Shown here: positions 1 through 5,838 of the stretch, piece by piece
Position numbering within the stretch: position 1 is the first letter of the stretch
Layout of the letters: each line of letters starts with the position of its first letter
Assembly: GCA_900541345.1 (NCBI GenBank)
Contig: UQJE01000083.1
Span: forward strand, 1-10,622
DNA: 10,622 nt
Source: an uncultured Blautia sp.
Lineage (GTDB): Bacteria; Bacillota; Clostridia; Lachnospirales; Lachnospiraceae
Reading direction: 5' to 3'
Translations under genes and position numbers: made by a program
The notes under the pieces: model-generated
What the model was told of the DNA's origin: nothing
The model's database searches: none
The model's input: only the letters and a program-made list of their open reading frames with translations

Positions 1-120
1 TTCATATTCTTTTGAATTATGAATATAAATCAGTAAATATGCAAATATACTGAGAAAAATGACACTGCCCAATACAAGAGAAATCTTAAGGCTGAGTTTT
101 AAATCGCGTTTTTTATTCAA
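1..120 (-). CDS. N-terminus of a membrane-anchored protein (partial, TTG start)
   Basis: Only the first 40 codons are in the window; the gene runs off the left edge. The start is taken as TTG at 118-120, because GGAG at 129-132 sits 8 bases upstream and a strong promoter lies just beyond. An ATG slightly further upstream, in another frame, meets a stop after four codons. The translation begins with a short basic stretch (MNKKRDLKLSLK), followed by one hydrophobic segment of about 20 residues (SLVLGSVIFLSIFAYLLIYI) and then a polar stretch. This is the pattern of a signal anchor, as at the start of sensor kinases, methyl-accepting receptors or diguanylate cyclases. No diagnostic domain is visible, so the function cannot be named. 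Confidence 0.6.
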   Translation of the reverse strand, partial: MNKKRDLKLSLKISLVLGSVIFLSIFAYLLIYIHNSKEYE

Positions 121-155
121 AATATCATCTCCATTATCCCCTCAATGCTTCTTCG

Positions 156-184
156 ATTATACTGTGCTTCAAGAATTTTGTAAA
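156..184 (-). promoter_or_regulatory. Sigma-A type promoter for the gene at 1-120
   Basis: On the minus strand a TTTACA -35 box (179-184) is followed by exactly 17 bases and a perfect TATAAT -10 box (156-161). Transcription would start near position 149. That leaves a leader of about 30 bases carrying the GGAG ribosome site at 129-132. Match and spacing are close to the vegetative consensus. Confidence 0.75.
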
Positions 185-238
185 GCACCGTCTTCTACTG
201 CCGGGAGTTTGACAGTTAAATAATAGAAAAAACCTTAG

Positions 239-484
239 TCACCGAAGTATCATTTACAAGATGTTATTGCTGAGGAATCCGATTTTATACAGAGTGGACT
301 ATACCAGAATTACAACTTTGTCCATCCCGGTAACAAAAAAACTGTACTATGACTGCACATACTTCTATTTTCGAACTCGAACGGAAAGACAGAATCATAG
401 AAGTTTATTGACTTCCGTACACTGTATGAAACAGATGAAGAGGTCTATGACTCTGTTTACTACACAGAAAACGGCACAGATTAA
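239..484 (+). pseudogene. Decayed remnant of a small unrecognised gene
   Basis: Three plus-strand frames in succession give protein-like stretches that join end to end. Frame one runs from 239 and includes DVIAEESDFIQSGLYQNYNF. It loses the frame at a run of seven A (335-341), after which the next frame reads KKLYYDCTYFYF. A shift near the T run 368-371 then gives IFELERKDRIIEVY. A third change near 405 gives DFRTLYETDEEVYDSVYYTE, ending at TAA 482-484. The acidic and aromatic composition is typical of coding sequence, unlike the alternative open frame through the region. No start codon with a ribosome site is visible, so the 5' end is probably lost. I do not recognise the family. Bases 121-238 hold only the promoter and leader of the neighbouring minus-strand gene, and 485-558 hold nothing I can identify. 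Confidence 0.35.
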
Positions 485-558
485 GATGATATTCAGCACA
501 CTTAAAAGAATTACGCTGCCTGTAGTTTTACTTTTCTCTCTTCTCATACAGCCTCCGG

Positions 559-1231
559 TTATTCTCCATATACCATAATTTCTGTTATGCAGGTATCTTC
601 CCACTGTGTACCAGGATACACATCGTCAATAGTGATCCTCATACTATTTGCATTTCCAACGTAGCATCTTTCTGTTTTCCAGTTGCCAAGCTTAAATCCA
701 ATATATTTAACTTTATAGAAATCATCAAAACTGAAACTGATCGTCTCTGAAATCCCATAACCGTCCACTCCCTCCTGCCAGTTGGTAGCATCTTTTCCAT
801 CAAACAAAAGTATAGGACTGTTGCTTGTTCCCTCCTGTGATATGGTAGAAGAAGCATTCGCTGCAATCACATTTGCCTTTCTAAGGTTGGAAACATCCGG
901 CTCATTTGTCATAAGGCTTGCCTTTGTTTCTTCTGGTACAGGAGCTTCTGCAGATGATTTTTCTGATTTCATAGAATCTATTTTTCTGTCTAACTCTTCT
1001 CCCGGCGTTTCTTTAATTTCTTTACCGGAAGTTTCTGAAGAATTATCCGGAAATACTTCCATTATTTTATCCGGAACTGCTTCTGCAGCTTTTTTCTCTT
1101 CTTCCCTTTTTAATTCCTCAATTTTTTCGCCTACCGTAATTTCTTCTATTACTTAATGCTTCAGGCACTTCTTCCTGTTTGTTATCAGGGATATTACCGA
1201 ATGTTAAAACAGCCGCTTGGCTATCTCCCTG
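559..1231 (-). pseudogene. Broken gene for a discoidin-like (NADase-type glycan-binding) surface protein
   Basis: The longest open frame (559-1152) has a charged Glu/Lys-rich stretch, then a Ser/Pro/Glu-rich linker, then a C-terminal domain with ANVIAANASSTI-like and DGKDATNWQEGVDGYGI elements, ending in DDVYPGTQWEDTCITEI. These resemble the discoidin-fold domain now called the NADase-type glycan-binding domain, common in Lachnospiraceae proteins that carry an N-terminal zinc ribbon and a membrane segment. That N-terminal part is not intact here. The frame meets TAA at 1153-1155, and a second frame upstream (1151-1231, QAAVLTFGNIPDNKQEEVPE) continues the coding pattern, so a frameshift lies near 1147-1155; that frame also meets a stop at 1232-1234. 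No start codon, ribosome site or membrane segment is convincing further upstream. Inside the domain, about 30-40 residues expected between the CYVGN and MRITIDDVYPG segments are missing, near bases 646-654, which points to an in-frame deletion. Confidence 0.6.
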
Positions 1232-1353
1232 TTAATCTACATCTTTGTGCAAACAACAATATAGGATATTTTTCCTTTGATAATGTAGAGAAACACACAC
1301 ATATCTAATGCTGAACGAAACAACACTTTCGAAAAATTTAATATTTCATCTTA

Positions 1354-1382
1354 TTGACAGAAACACCACCTCATACTATCAT
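1354..1382 (+). promoter_or_regulatory. Sigma-A promoter of the CBS-pair gene
   Basis: A perfect TTGACA -35 box (1354-1359) is separated by 17 bases from a TATCAT -10 box (1377-1382, five of six matches). Transcription would begin near 1389, giving a leader of about 67 bases before the GTG start at 1456. The gene has its own terminator, so it is probably transcribed alone. Confidence 0.75.
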
Positions 1383-1398
1383 AATTATAGTGCAAATC

Positions 1399-1414
1399 GT
1401 CAGGTTATCCTGAC
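1399..1414 (+). repeat. Small perfect dyad in the CBS gene leader
   Basis: GTCAGG (1399-1404) and CCTGAC (1409-1414) form a six-base-pair hairpin with a TTAT loop, 10-25 bases after the predicted transcription start. It could be a 5' stabilising hairpin or a protein-binding site overlapping the start of transcription. It is short enough that chance cannot be excluded. Confidence 0.4.
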
Positions 1415-1455
1415 AGACAACTGAAAAGACAGATAAACAGTAATGAGGTAATAAC

Positions 1456-1881
1456 GTGAATATTTTATTTTTTCTGACACCAAAAAGTGAAGTGGCATAC
1501 ATATTTGAAGACGAAACCTTAAGACAGACTCTTGAAAAAATGGAACACCGGAAATTTTCCTGTATTCCTCTTCTGACCCTTGACGGCAAATACCTTGGAA
1601 CCATTTCCGAGGGAGATCTTCTGTGGGGAATGAAACACTTAAATATTACAGATATGAAAGATACTGAGGGAATTTCCATTATGGCAATCCCAAGAAGAGC
1701 AACTTATAAACCGGTACACGCAAATTCCAACATGGAGGATTTGCTGGATCGTGCCATCAATCAGAACTACGTTCCTGTGGTAGATGATCAGGGCTCCTTT
1801 ATTGGACTGATCACAAGAAAAGCGATTATGAAATACTGTTACGGAGAGCTTCAGAAAAATCAATGTCCATGTGAAGATTAA
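1456..1881 (+). CDS. Stand-alone CBS-pair protein (possible nucleotide sensor)
   Basis: This 141-residue protein consists almost entirely of two CBS motifs, about residues 5-60 and 78-128. The elements SCIPLLTLDGKYLGTISEGD and YVPVVDDQGSFIGLITRK are the typical end-of-motif strands and helices. CBS pairs (Bateman modules) bind adenosine-containing ligands such as AMP, ATP or cyclic di-AMP. Size and layout resemble the small Firmicutes CBS proteins of the DarB/CbpB type, which bind cyclic di-AMP and modulate partner enzymes; that assignment is by architecture only. The start is GTG at 1456, supported by GAGG at 1445-1448, seven bases upstream. The C-terminus carries a short CPCED tail with two cysteines. 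There is no membrane segment, so the protein should be cytosolic. Confidence 0.85.
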   Translation: MNILFFLTPKSEVAYIFEDETLRQTLEKMEHRKFSCIPLLTLDGKYLGTISEGDLLWGMKHLNITDMKDTEGISIMAIPRRATYKPVHANSNMEDLLDRAINQNYVPVVDDQGSFIGLITRKAIMKYCYGELQKNQCPCED

Positions 1882-1913
1882 TATTTCTTCATACCTATGC
1901 TCCTCCTTTCCAA

Positions 1914-1951
1914 AAAGCCCCCGGCGATTCATACGAACTGCCGGGGGCTTT
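1914..1951. terminator. Bidirectional intrinsic terminator
   Basis: A perfect nine-base-pair GC stem, GCCCCCGGC (1917-1925) with GCCGGGGGC (1940-1948), encloses a 14-base loop and is extended by AAA/TTT on the outside. T-rich tails follow on both strands. It lies between the convergent ends of the CBS gene (1881) and the ABC ATPase gene (1969), and so can serve both. Confidence 0.93.
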
Positions 1952-1968
1952 CTATTTCTTCTGATTCT

Positions 1969-2715
1969 TTATAAAACCTTTGATAAAAATTCTTTTAAAC
2001 GCGGATTCTTCGGATTTTCAAAAAACTCTACAGGAGTATTTTCTTCCTGAATTTTTCCATCATCAATAAAAATAACTCTTGTTGCAACCTCTCTTGCGAA
2101 TCCCATCTCGTGGGTAACAACGACCATTGTCATTCCTGTTTTCGCAAGTTCTTTCATAAGCTCCAGAACTTCTCCTACCATTTCCGGATCAAGCGCGGAA
2201 GTCGGCTCGTCAAAAAGCATAACGTCAGGATTCATTGCAAGCGCTCTTGCGATTGCAATACGCTGTTTCTGTCCGCCGGAAAGCATATCCGGATAAGCCT
2301 CTGCTTTATCAGGAAGCCCTACTCTCTCCAGAAGTTCATCTGCTTTTTTAGACGCCTCTTCACTTGTCATTAATTTTAATGTCACAGGAGCCAGCATAAT
2401 ATTTTCTTTTACCGTCTTATGAGGAAAAAGATTAAACTGCTGAAAAACCATGCCGATTTTCTGACGATGGCGGTTAATATCCACCTTCGGGTCTGTGATG
2501 TCTGTTCCCTCAAAAAGAATCTGTCCGCCTGTAGGTACTTCCATTAAGTTTAAGGAACGGAGAAATGTAGATTTACCGGAACCGGAAGGACCAATAATGG
2601 CAACTACTTCACCCTGATGAATGTCAGTGGAAATGCCGTCCAGAACATGATTGTTTCCAAAGGCTTTTTTCAGTTCTTTTACTTCAATTAATACCTGATT
2701 CTTTTCAACGCTCAT
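1969..2715 (-). CDS. Polar amino acid ABC transporter ATP-binding protein (GlnQ/HisP type)
   Basis: This is the ATPase that powers the importer encoded with it and acts on the cytoplasmic face of the membrane. All motifs are intact in the 248-residue chain: Walker A GPSGSGKST (42-50), Q-loop around 92, signature LSGGQKQR (145-152), Walker B VMLFDE (165-170) with the D-loop SALD, and the switch histidine in THEMGFA (H202). Length and the PTSALDPE sequence are typical of the polar amino acid family. ATG at 2713-2715 overlaps the end of the permease gene by 11 bases, and its ribosome site AAAGGAG lies inside the permease's last codons, implying translational coupling. It is the last gene of the operon and ends just before the terminator at 1914-1951. 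The substrate cannot be read from the ATPase. Confidence 0.95.
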   Translation of the reverse strand: MSVEKNQVLIEVKELKKAFGNNHVLDGISTDIHQGEVVAIIGPSGSGKSTFLRSLNLMEVPTGGQILFEGTDITDPKVDINRHRQKIGMVFQQFNLFPHKTVKENIMLAPVTLKLMTSEEASKKADELLERVGLPDKAEAYPDMLSGGQKQRIAIARALAMNPDVMLFDEPTSALDPEMVGEVLELMKELAKTGMTMVVVTHEMGFAREVATRVIFIDDGKIQEENTPVEFFENPKNPRLKEFLSKVL

Positions 2716-3409
2716 TGGTTCTTAATCTCCTTTCCAGTTTATTCATTCCAAAGGTAAGTATCATAACAAGAGCAAGGTAAATTGCTGCTGCTGCAAGCAG
2801 AGGCCAGAAAGCATTGTATGTACGGCTCTGAATCAGCATTGCTCCCTTTGTAAGGTCCATCATTCCAATATAACCGATGATGGAAGTCTCTTTAATCAAA
2901 ACAATAAACTCATTTACAAGAGCAGGAAGAACTGCCTTAAACGCCTGTGGAATAATAATCAGACGCATAGTCTGTGAATAATTAAGTCCCAGGCTTCGTC
3001 CTGCTTCCATCTGTCCCTGATCAATGGACATAATTCCGGAACGGACAATTTCTGCCACGTATGCACCGGAGTTAATACCGAAGGCAAGTGCGCCTACAAT
3101 AATCTTATTCATGCTCACAGAGCCGAAAATAACAAAATTCATAATTAAAAGCTGAATCATTGCAGGTGTACCGCGGATTACAGTCAGATATACGCGGCAA
3201 ATGGCATTTAAAATTTTAAAGGATCCTGTCTTGTCATGGGCAGAGCGGACAATCGCAACAAAAAATCCAATAATAATTCCGATTACAACTGCAAAAGCTG
3301 TAATGATCAAAGTTGTCTTTAATCCGTCCAAAAGCCACATGTAACGGTCGTCTTTAATAAAGTTCAGATATAAATCCTGTTTAATATCTGCTAAAAACAT
3401 ATGGTTCAT
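2705..3409 (-). CDS. Amino acid ABC transporter permease (HisM/GlnP type)
   Basis: This 234-residue integral membrane protein has about five hydrophobic segments (near residues 30-54, 66-95, 101-122, 160-183 and 199-221). It has RGTP (79-82), typical of the His/Glu/Gln/Arg permease family, and the EAA loop that docks on the ATPase (starting EAGRSLGLNYSQT at 135 and ending IIPQA). It probably works as a homodimer, since only one permease gene is present. The start is ATG at 3407-3409, with GAGG eight bases upstream; a second ATG three codons later is less well placed. An 81-base gap holding a strong hairpin separates it from the binding protein gene, and it overlaps the ATPase gene by 11 bases. 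Substrate class (polar amino acid) follows from the family and the neighbouring binding protein. Confidence 0.94.
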   Translation of the reverse strand: MNHMFLADIKQDLYLNFIKDDRYMWLLDGLKTTLIITAFAVVIGIIIGFFVAIVRSAHDKTGSFKILNAICRVYLTVIRGTPAMIQLLIMNFVIFGSVSMNKIIVGALAFGINSGAYVAEIVRSGIMSIDQGQMEAGRSLGLNYSQTMRLIIIPQAFKAVLPALVNEFIVLIKETSIIGYIGMMDLTKGAMLIQSRTYNAFWPLLAAAAIYLALVMILTFGMNKLERRLRTNER

Positions 3410-3432
3410 GAATTTTTCCTCTTCCTTAAAAC

Positions 3433-3460
3433 AGAGCTGTTGTATAAATGCAACAGCTCT
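3433..3460 (-). terminator. Intercistronic hairpin (attenuator or mRNA stabiliser) between binding protein and permease
   Basis: AGAGCTGTTG (3433-3442) and CAACAGCTCT (3451-3460) form a perfect ten-base-pair stem with an eight-base loop. On the minus strand it is followed by GTTTTAAGG, a weak T tract that would give at most partial termination. It sits in the 81-base gap after the binding protein gene. In ABC importer operons such hairpins commonly raise the yield of binding protein over permease and ATPase, by partial termination or by protecting the upstream transcript. Confidence 0.75.
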
Positions 3461-3490
3461 TTGTCTCTGGTTTCCTACAATCCGTTTCTA

Positions 3491-4273
3491 TTATTTCTTT
3501 ACAATGATAACCTGGCTTGCGTTTGCATATGTATCTGTAAAATCAACGCTTGCCTGACGGTCTTCTGTAATTGTCATTCCTGCAAGACCGAAATCTGCTT
3601 TTCCGGAATTAACTGCTGCAATAATCGCATCAAATTCCATGTCTTCAATCTTAAGCTCATATCCAAGCTTATCGCAGATTGCCTGTGCAATGTCTGCATC
3701 GATTCCCACAATTTCGTCTCCCTCATGATACTCATACGGCTCAAACTCTGCATTTGTGGCCATAACCAGTTTTCCATTAGAACGGTCAACATCTTCCGGA
3801 GATTCGTATGGTGTCTCACCGATGTTGTCTCCAATGTAGTTATCCATGATGCTGTCGATTGTTCCATCTTCTTTTAATTCTTTTAATGCTCCGTTAATTT
3901 CTTTCAGAAGCTCATCATTTCCTTTTTTCAGGCAGATTGCATATTCTTCCTCTACAAATGGCTCGTCAAGAATTTTCAGGTCATCGTTATTCTCCACAAA
4001 TTTCTGTGCCGGCTGAGAGTCAATAATCACACAGTCAATCTGATCTGCCTTCAATGCCTGAATTGCTTCTGCTCCTTTGCTGTAACGCTCTACTACAGCT
4101 CCATCCTTCTCATACTCGGAAGCTTCAAGATCGCCTGTTGTTCCAAGCTGCACGCCGATTTTCTTCCCTGCAAGGTCATCTTTTGTTTCAATGGCTGCGG
4201 AAACGCCTGTTGTCATAGATACAATCATCGCTGTGCTAAGCGCAAGTGCTGCAAATTTCTTCATGTTTTTCAT
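3491..4273 (-). CDS. Polar amino acid binding protein with circularly permuted lobes
   Basis: This is the extracellular substrate-binding subunit of the importer encoded downstream. The 260-residue product starts at ATG 4271-4273, with GGAGG eight bases upstream; a longer reading from 4327 would bury the signal peptide and has no ribosome site. Residues 1-27 are a signal peptide ending GVSAA. Residues 28-149 (IETKDDLAGKKIGVQLGTTG to MDNYIGD) match the usual second half of family 3 binding proteins. Residues 150-167 are an acidic linker. Residues 168-260 (KLVMATNAEFEPYEY, GIDADIAQAI, LAGMTITEDR, ending QVIIVKK) match the usual first half. Order is therefore second half, then first half. By comparison with GlnH-type proteins, the ligand contacts are present: R239 and T45/T46 for the carboxylate, D85 for the amino group. 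No lipobox cysteine follows the signal peptide. Family assignment is firm; the exact amino acid is not known. Confidence 0.93.
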   Translation of the reverse strand: MKNMKKFAALALSTAMIVSMTTGVSAAIETKDDLAGKKIGVQLGTTGDLEASEYEKDGAVVERYSKGAEAIQALKADQIDCVIIDSQPAQKFVENNDDLKILDEPFVEEEYAICLKKGNDELLKEINGALKELKEDGTIDSIMDNYIGDNIGETPYESPEDVDRSNGKLVMATNAEFEPYEYHEGDEIVGIDADIAQAICDKLGYELKIEDMEFDAIIAAVNSGKADFGLAGMTITEDRQASVDFTDTYANASQVIIVKK

Positions 4274-4356
4274 TACTTTTTCCTCCTTAAAATATGCATG
4301 GTATGAATAAATATTTAATTTATGCAATGTCTTTGTATATTTTCTACTGTGCTTCT

Positions 4357-4384
4357 ATTCTATCATGTTTTTCCTAAAATGCAA
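4357..4384 (-). promoter_or_regulatory. Promoter of the amino acid importer operon
   Basis: On the minus strand TAGAAT (4357-4362) is preceded by TGA, making an extended -10 element. Sixteen bases upstream lies TTGCAT (4379-4384) as a weak -35. A run of nine A on the same strand (4408-4416), further upstream, could act as an UP element. Transcription would start near 4350, leaving a leader of about 77 bases before the binding protein start. Confidence 0.6.
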
Positions 4385-4398
4385 GAGTATACTTGCAT
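4379..4398. promoter_or_regulatory. Palindromic operator candidate over the -35 box
   Basis: ATGCAAG (4379-4385) and CTTGCAT (4392-4398) are a perfect seven-base inverted repeat with a six-base spacer. On the minus strand its promoter-proximal half contains the TTGCAT -35 box of the importer operon. A dimeric regulator bound here would compete with RNA polymerase, or contact it. The regulator is unknown. Confidence 0.55.
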
Positions 4399-4439
4399 AA
4401 TAATTAATTTTTTTTTATAATTATTTACAACACTTAGAC

Positions 4440-4459
4440 GAATAAATACTCATTTATTC
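4440..4459. repeat. AT-rich inverted repeat in the hydF leader
   Basis: GAATAAAT (4440-4447) and ATTTATTC (4452-4459) form a perfect eight-base inverted repeat with a four-base loop, 36 bases before the hydF start. It may be a regulator site or a weak leader hairpin. Because it is so AT-rich, a chance origin is possible. I could not find a convincing hydF promoter nearby; TTTACA at 4424-4429 lacks a good -10 partner. Confidence 0.35.
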
Positions 4460-4494
4460 CGATATAGACATGAGAAAACCAAAAGGAGGTTACT

Positions 4495-5733
4495 ATGGCT
4501 ATGAACCAGACTCCCGCTTCAGAGCGGGTACATATTTCTTTTTTCGGCAGGCGAAATGCCGGGAAATCAAGTATTATAAATGCAGTAACAGGGCAGAGCC
4601 TTGCCATTGTCTCTGGCGTCAAAGGAACAACAACCGACCCGGTATATAAGACTATGGAGCTTTTGCCGCTCGGACCTGTTATGCTCATTGACACTCCCGG
4701 CATTGACGACGAGGGCGAACTTGGAAATCTCCGTATCGAGAAAACACTGCAGGTTCTGAACAAAACAGACATTGCCGTTCTTATTACAGACAGTACAGAA
4801 GGATTATCCGACACGGAAGATGCTCTGATTTCCCGTTTTCGGGCAAAAAATATTCCGTTTCTTCTTGTATATAATAAAATAGATTTAAACAGGAACGCTC
4901 CCGACAATGCCGCAATATCTGATACTCCGGACAGTTCGGTTTCACCGGATATACCTTCCATCTGTATCAGCGCAAAAGAAGGCACAAATATTCATGAGCT
5001 GAAAGAAAGAATTGCCTCGCTTGCTCCAAAAGAAGGAAAAGAAAAACCTCTTGTATCTGATATGCTGAAGCCTCTTGACCTTGTGCTTCTTGTCATCCCC
5101 ATAGATAAGGCAGCCCCAAAAGGCAGGCTGATTCTTCCCCAGCAGCAGACAATACGCGATATTCTCTCCTGCGGAGCAACGGCTCTTACTGTGCGGGATA
5201 CAGAATTTCCCCAGATGCTTTCCGGTCTTCTTGAAAAGGGAATTGCGCCCCGTCTTGTGATTACGGACAGCCAGGTTTTCCCCTTTGTGGCAAAACATAC
5301 GCCGGAACATATCATGCTTACTTCTTTTTCAATTCTGTTTGCCAGATACAAAGGAAATCTTCAGACTTTAGTTCAGGGAGCTTCTGCTGTGGATTCTCTG
5401 GAGCCAGAGGACAAGATTCTCATATGCGAAGGCTGCACCCATCATCGCCAGTGCAACGATATTGGAAGCGTTAAGCTTCCCGGCTGGATTCAGGAATATA
5501 CTGGAAAAACACTTGATTTTTCCTTTACCTCAGGGACAGACTTTCCACAGGATCTCTCTCCTTATAAGATGGTTGTCCACTGCGGCGGCTGTATGCTCAC
5601 TGAAAGAGAAATGAAATACCGCATTGCCTGTGCCAACGAACAGGGAATCCCCATGACAAATTATGGAACTTTGATTGCACAGATAAAAGGTATTCTGAAA
5701 AGAAGTCTGGAGCCTTTTTCAAAAATCCAGTAA
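4495..5733 (+). CDS. hydF: [FeFe] hydrogenase H-cluster maturation GTPase HydF
   Basis: HydF is the scaffold on which the two-iron subcluster of the H-cluster is assembled by HydE and HydG before transfer to the hydrogenase. The 412-residue chain has an N-terminal GTPase domain with P-loop GRRNAGKS (18-25), DTPG (66-69), NKID (127-130) and SAK (159-161), then a dimerisation region. The C-terminal cluster domain carries C314-T-H316 and H362-C363-G-G-C366, which fits the HydF signature CxHx(44-53)HCxxC with 45 residues between the histidines. Another cysteine, C311, lies close by. The start is ATG at 4495, five bases after AAAGGAGG; an ATG two codons later is less well spaced. It is divergent from the importer operon and followed after 105 bases by dapF. 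No hydE, hydG or hydrogenase gene is in the window. Confidence 0.97.
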   Translation: MAMNQTPASERVHISFFGRRNAGKSSIINAVTGQSLAIVSGVKGTTTDPVYKTMELLPLGPVMLIDTPGIDDEGELGNLRIEKTLQVLNKTDIAVLITDSTEGLSDTEDALISRFRAKNIPFLLVYNKIDLNRNAPDNAAISDTPDSSVSPDIPSICISAKEGTNIHELKERIASLAPKEGKEKPLVSDMLKPLDLVLLVIPIDKAAPKGRLILPQQQTIRDILSCGATALTVRDTEFPQMLSGLLEKGIAPRLVITDSQVFPFVAKHTPEHIMLTSFSILFARYKGNLQTLVQGASAVDSLEPEDKILICEGCTHHRQCNDIGSVKLPGWIQEYTGKTLDFSFTSGTDFPQDLSPYKMVVHCGGCMLTEREMKYRIACANEQGIPMTNYGTLIAQIKGILKRSLEPFSKIQ

Positions 5734-5737
5734 AACT

Positions 5738-5811
5738 TTGACAGAATTTCTTTCTCTTAGGTTAAAAGATGCCCACGAATTGTTCCGCACTCCGTGGTAT
5801 CTCTATATAAT
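5738..5811 (+). promoter_or_regulatory. Possible promoter elements upstream of dapF
   Basis: The 105-base spacer contains a perfect TATAAT at 5806-5811, about 28 bases before dapF, but the -35 at proper spacing (TTCCGC, 5783-5788) is poor. A perfect TTGACA (5738-5743) follows the hydF stop, with only a weak TTAAAA (5762-5767) 18 bases on. A CCACG/CGTGG dyad (5773-5777, 5793-5797) lies between them and has no T tract, so I do not call a terminator. dapF may have its own promoter, be read through from hydF, or both. Confidence 0.35.
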
Positions 5812-5838
5812 AAATAAATCACGAAAGGAAAATATATT

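Noticed and set aside
261..578. Plus-strand 105-residue open frame from ATG 261
   Set aside because: Only its middle part (around 336-366) looks like protein; the rest reads as out-of-frame translation of the remnant described at 239-484, and no ribosome site precedes it.
395..604. Minus-strand 69-residue open frame with a hydrophobic stretch, resembling a small membrane protein
   Set aside because: It overlaps the well-matched end of the discoidin-like gene in another frame, has no ribosome site, and lies opposite better coding pattern on the plus strand.
782..1156. Plus-strand Ser/Phe-rich open frame of 124 residues
   Set aside because: It is the antisense shadow of the Glu/Lys-rich linker and discoidin domain on the minus strand, which has recognisable motifs.
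4274..4327. Longer binding protein start at 4327
   Set aside because: It would add 18 residues before the signal peptide and has no ribosome site, whereas GGAGG sits eight bases before the ATG at 4273.
5773..5797. Possible hydF terminator formed by CCACG and CGTGG
   Set aside because: The stem has only five pairs with a 15-base loop and no T tract.
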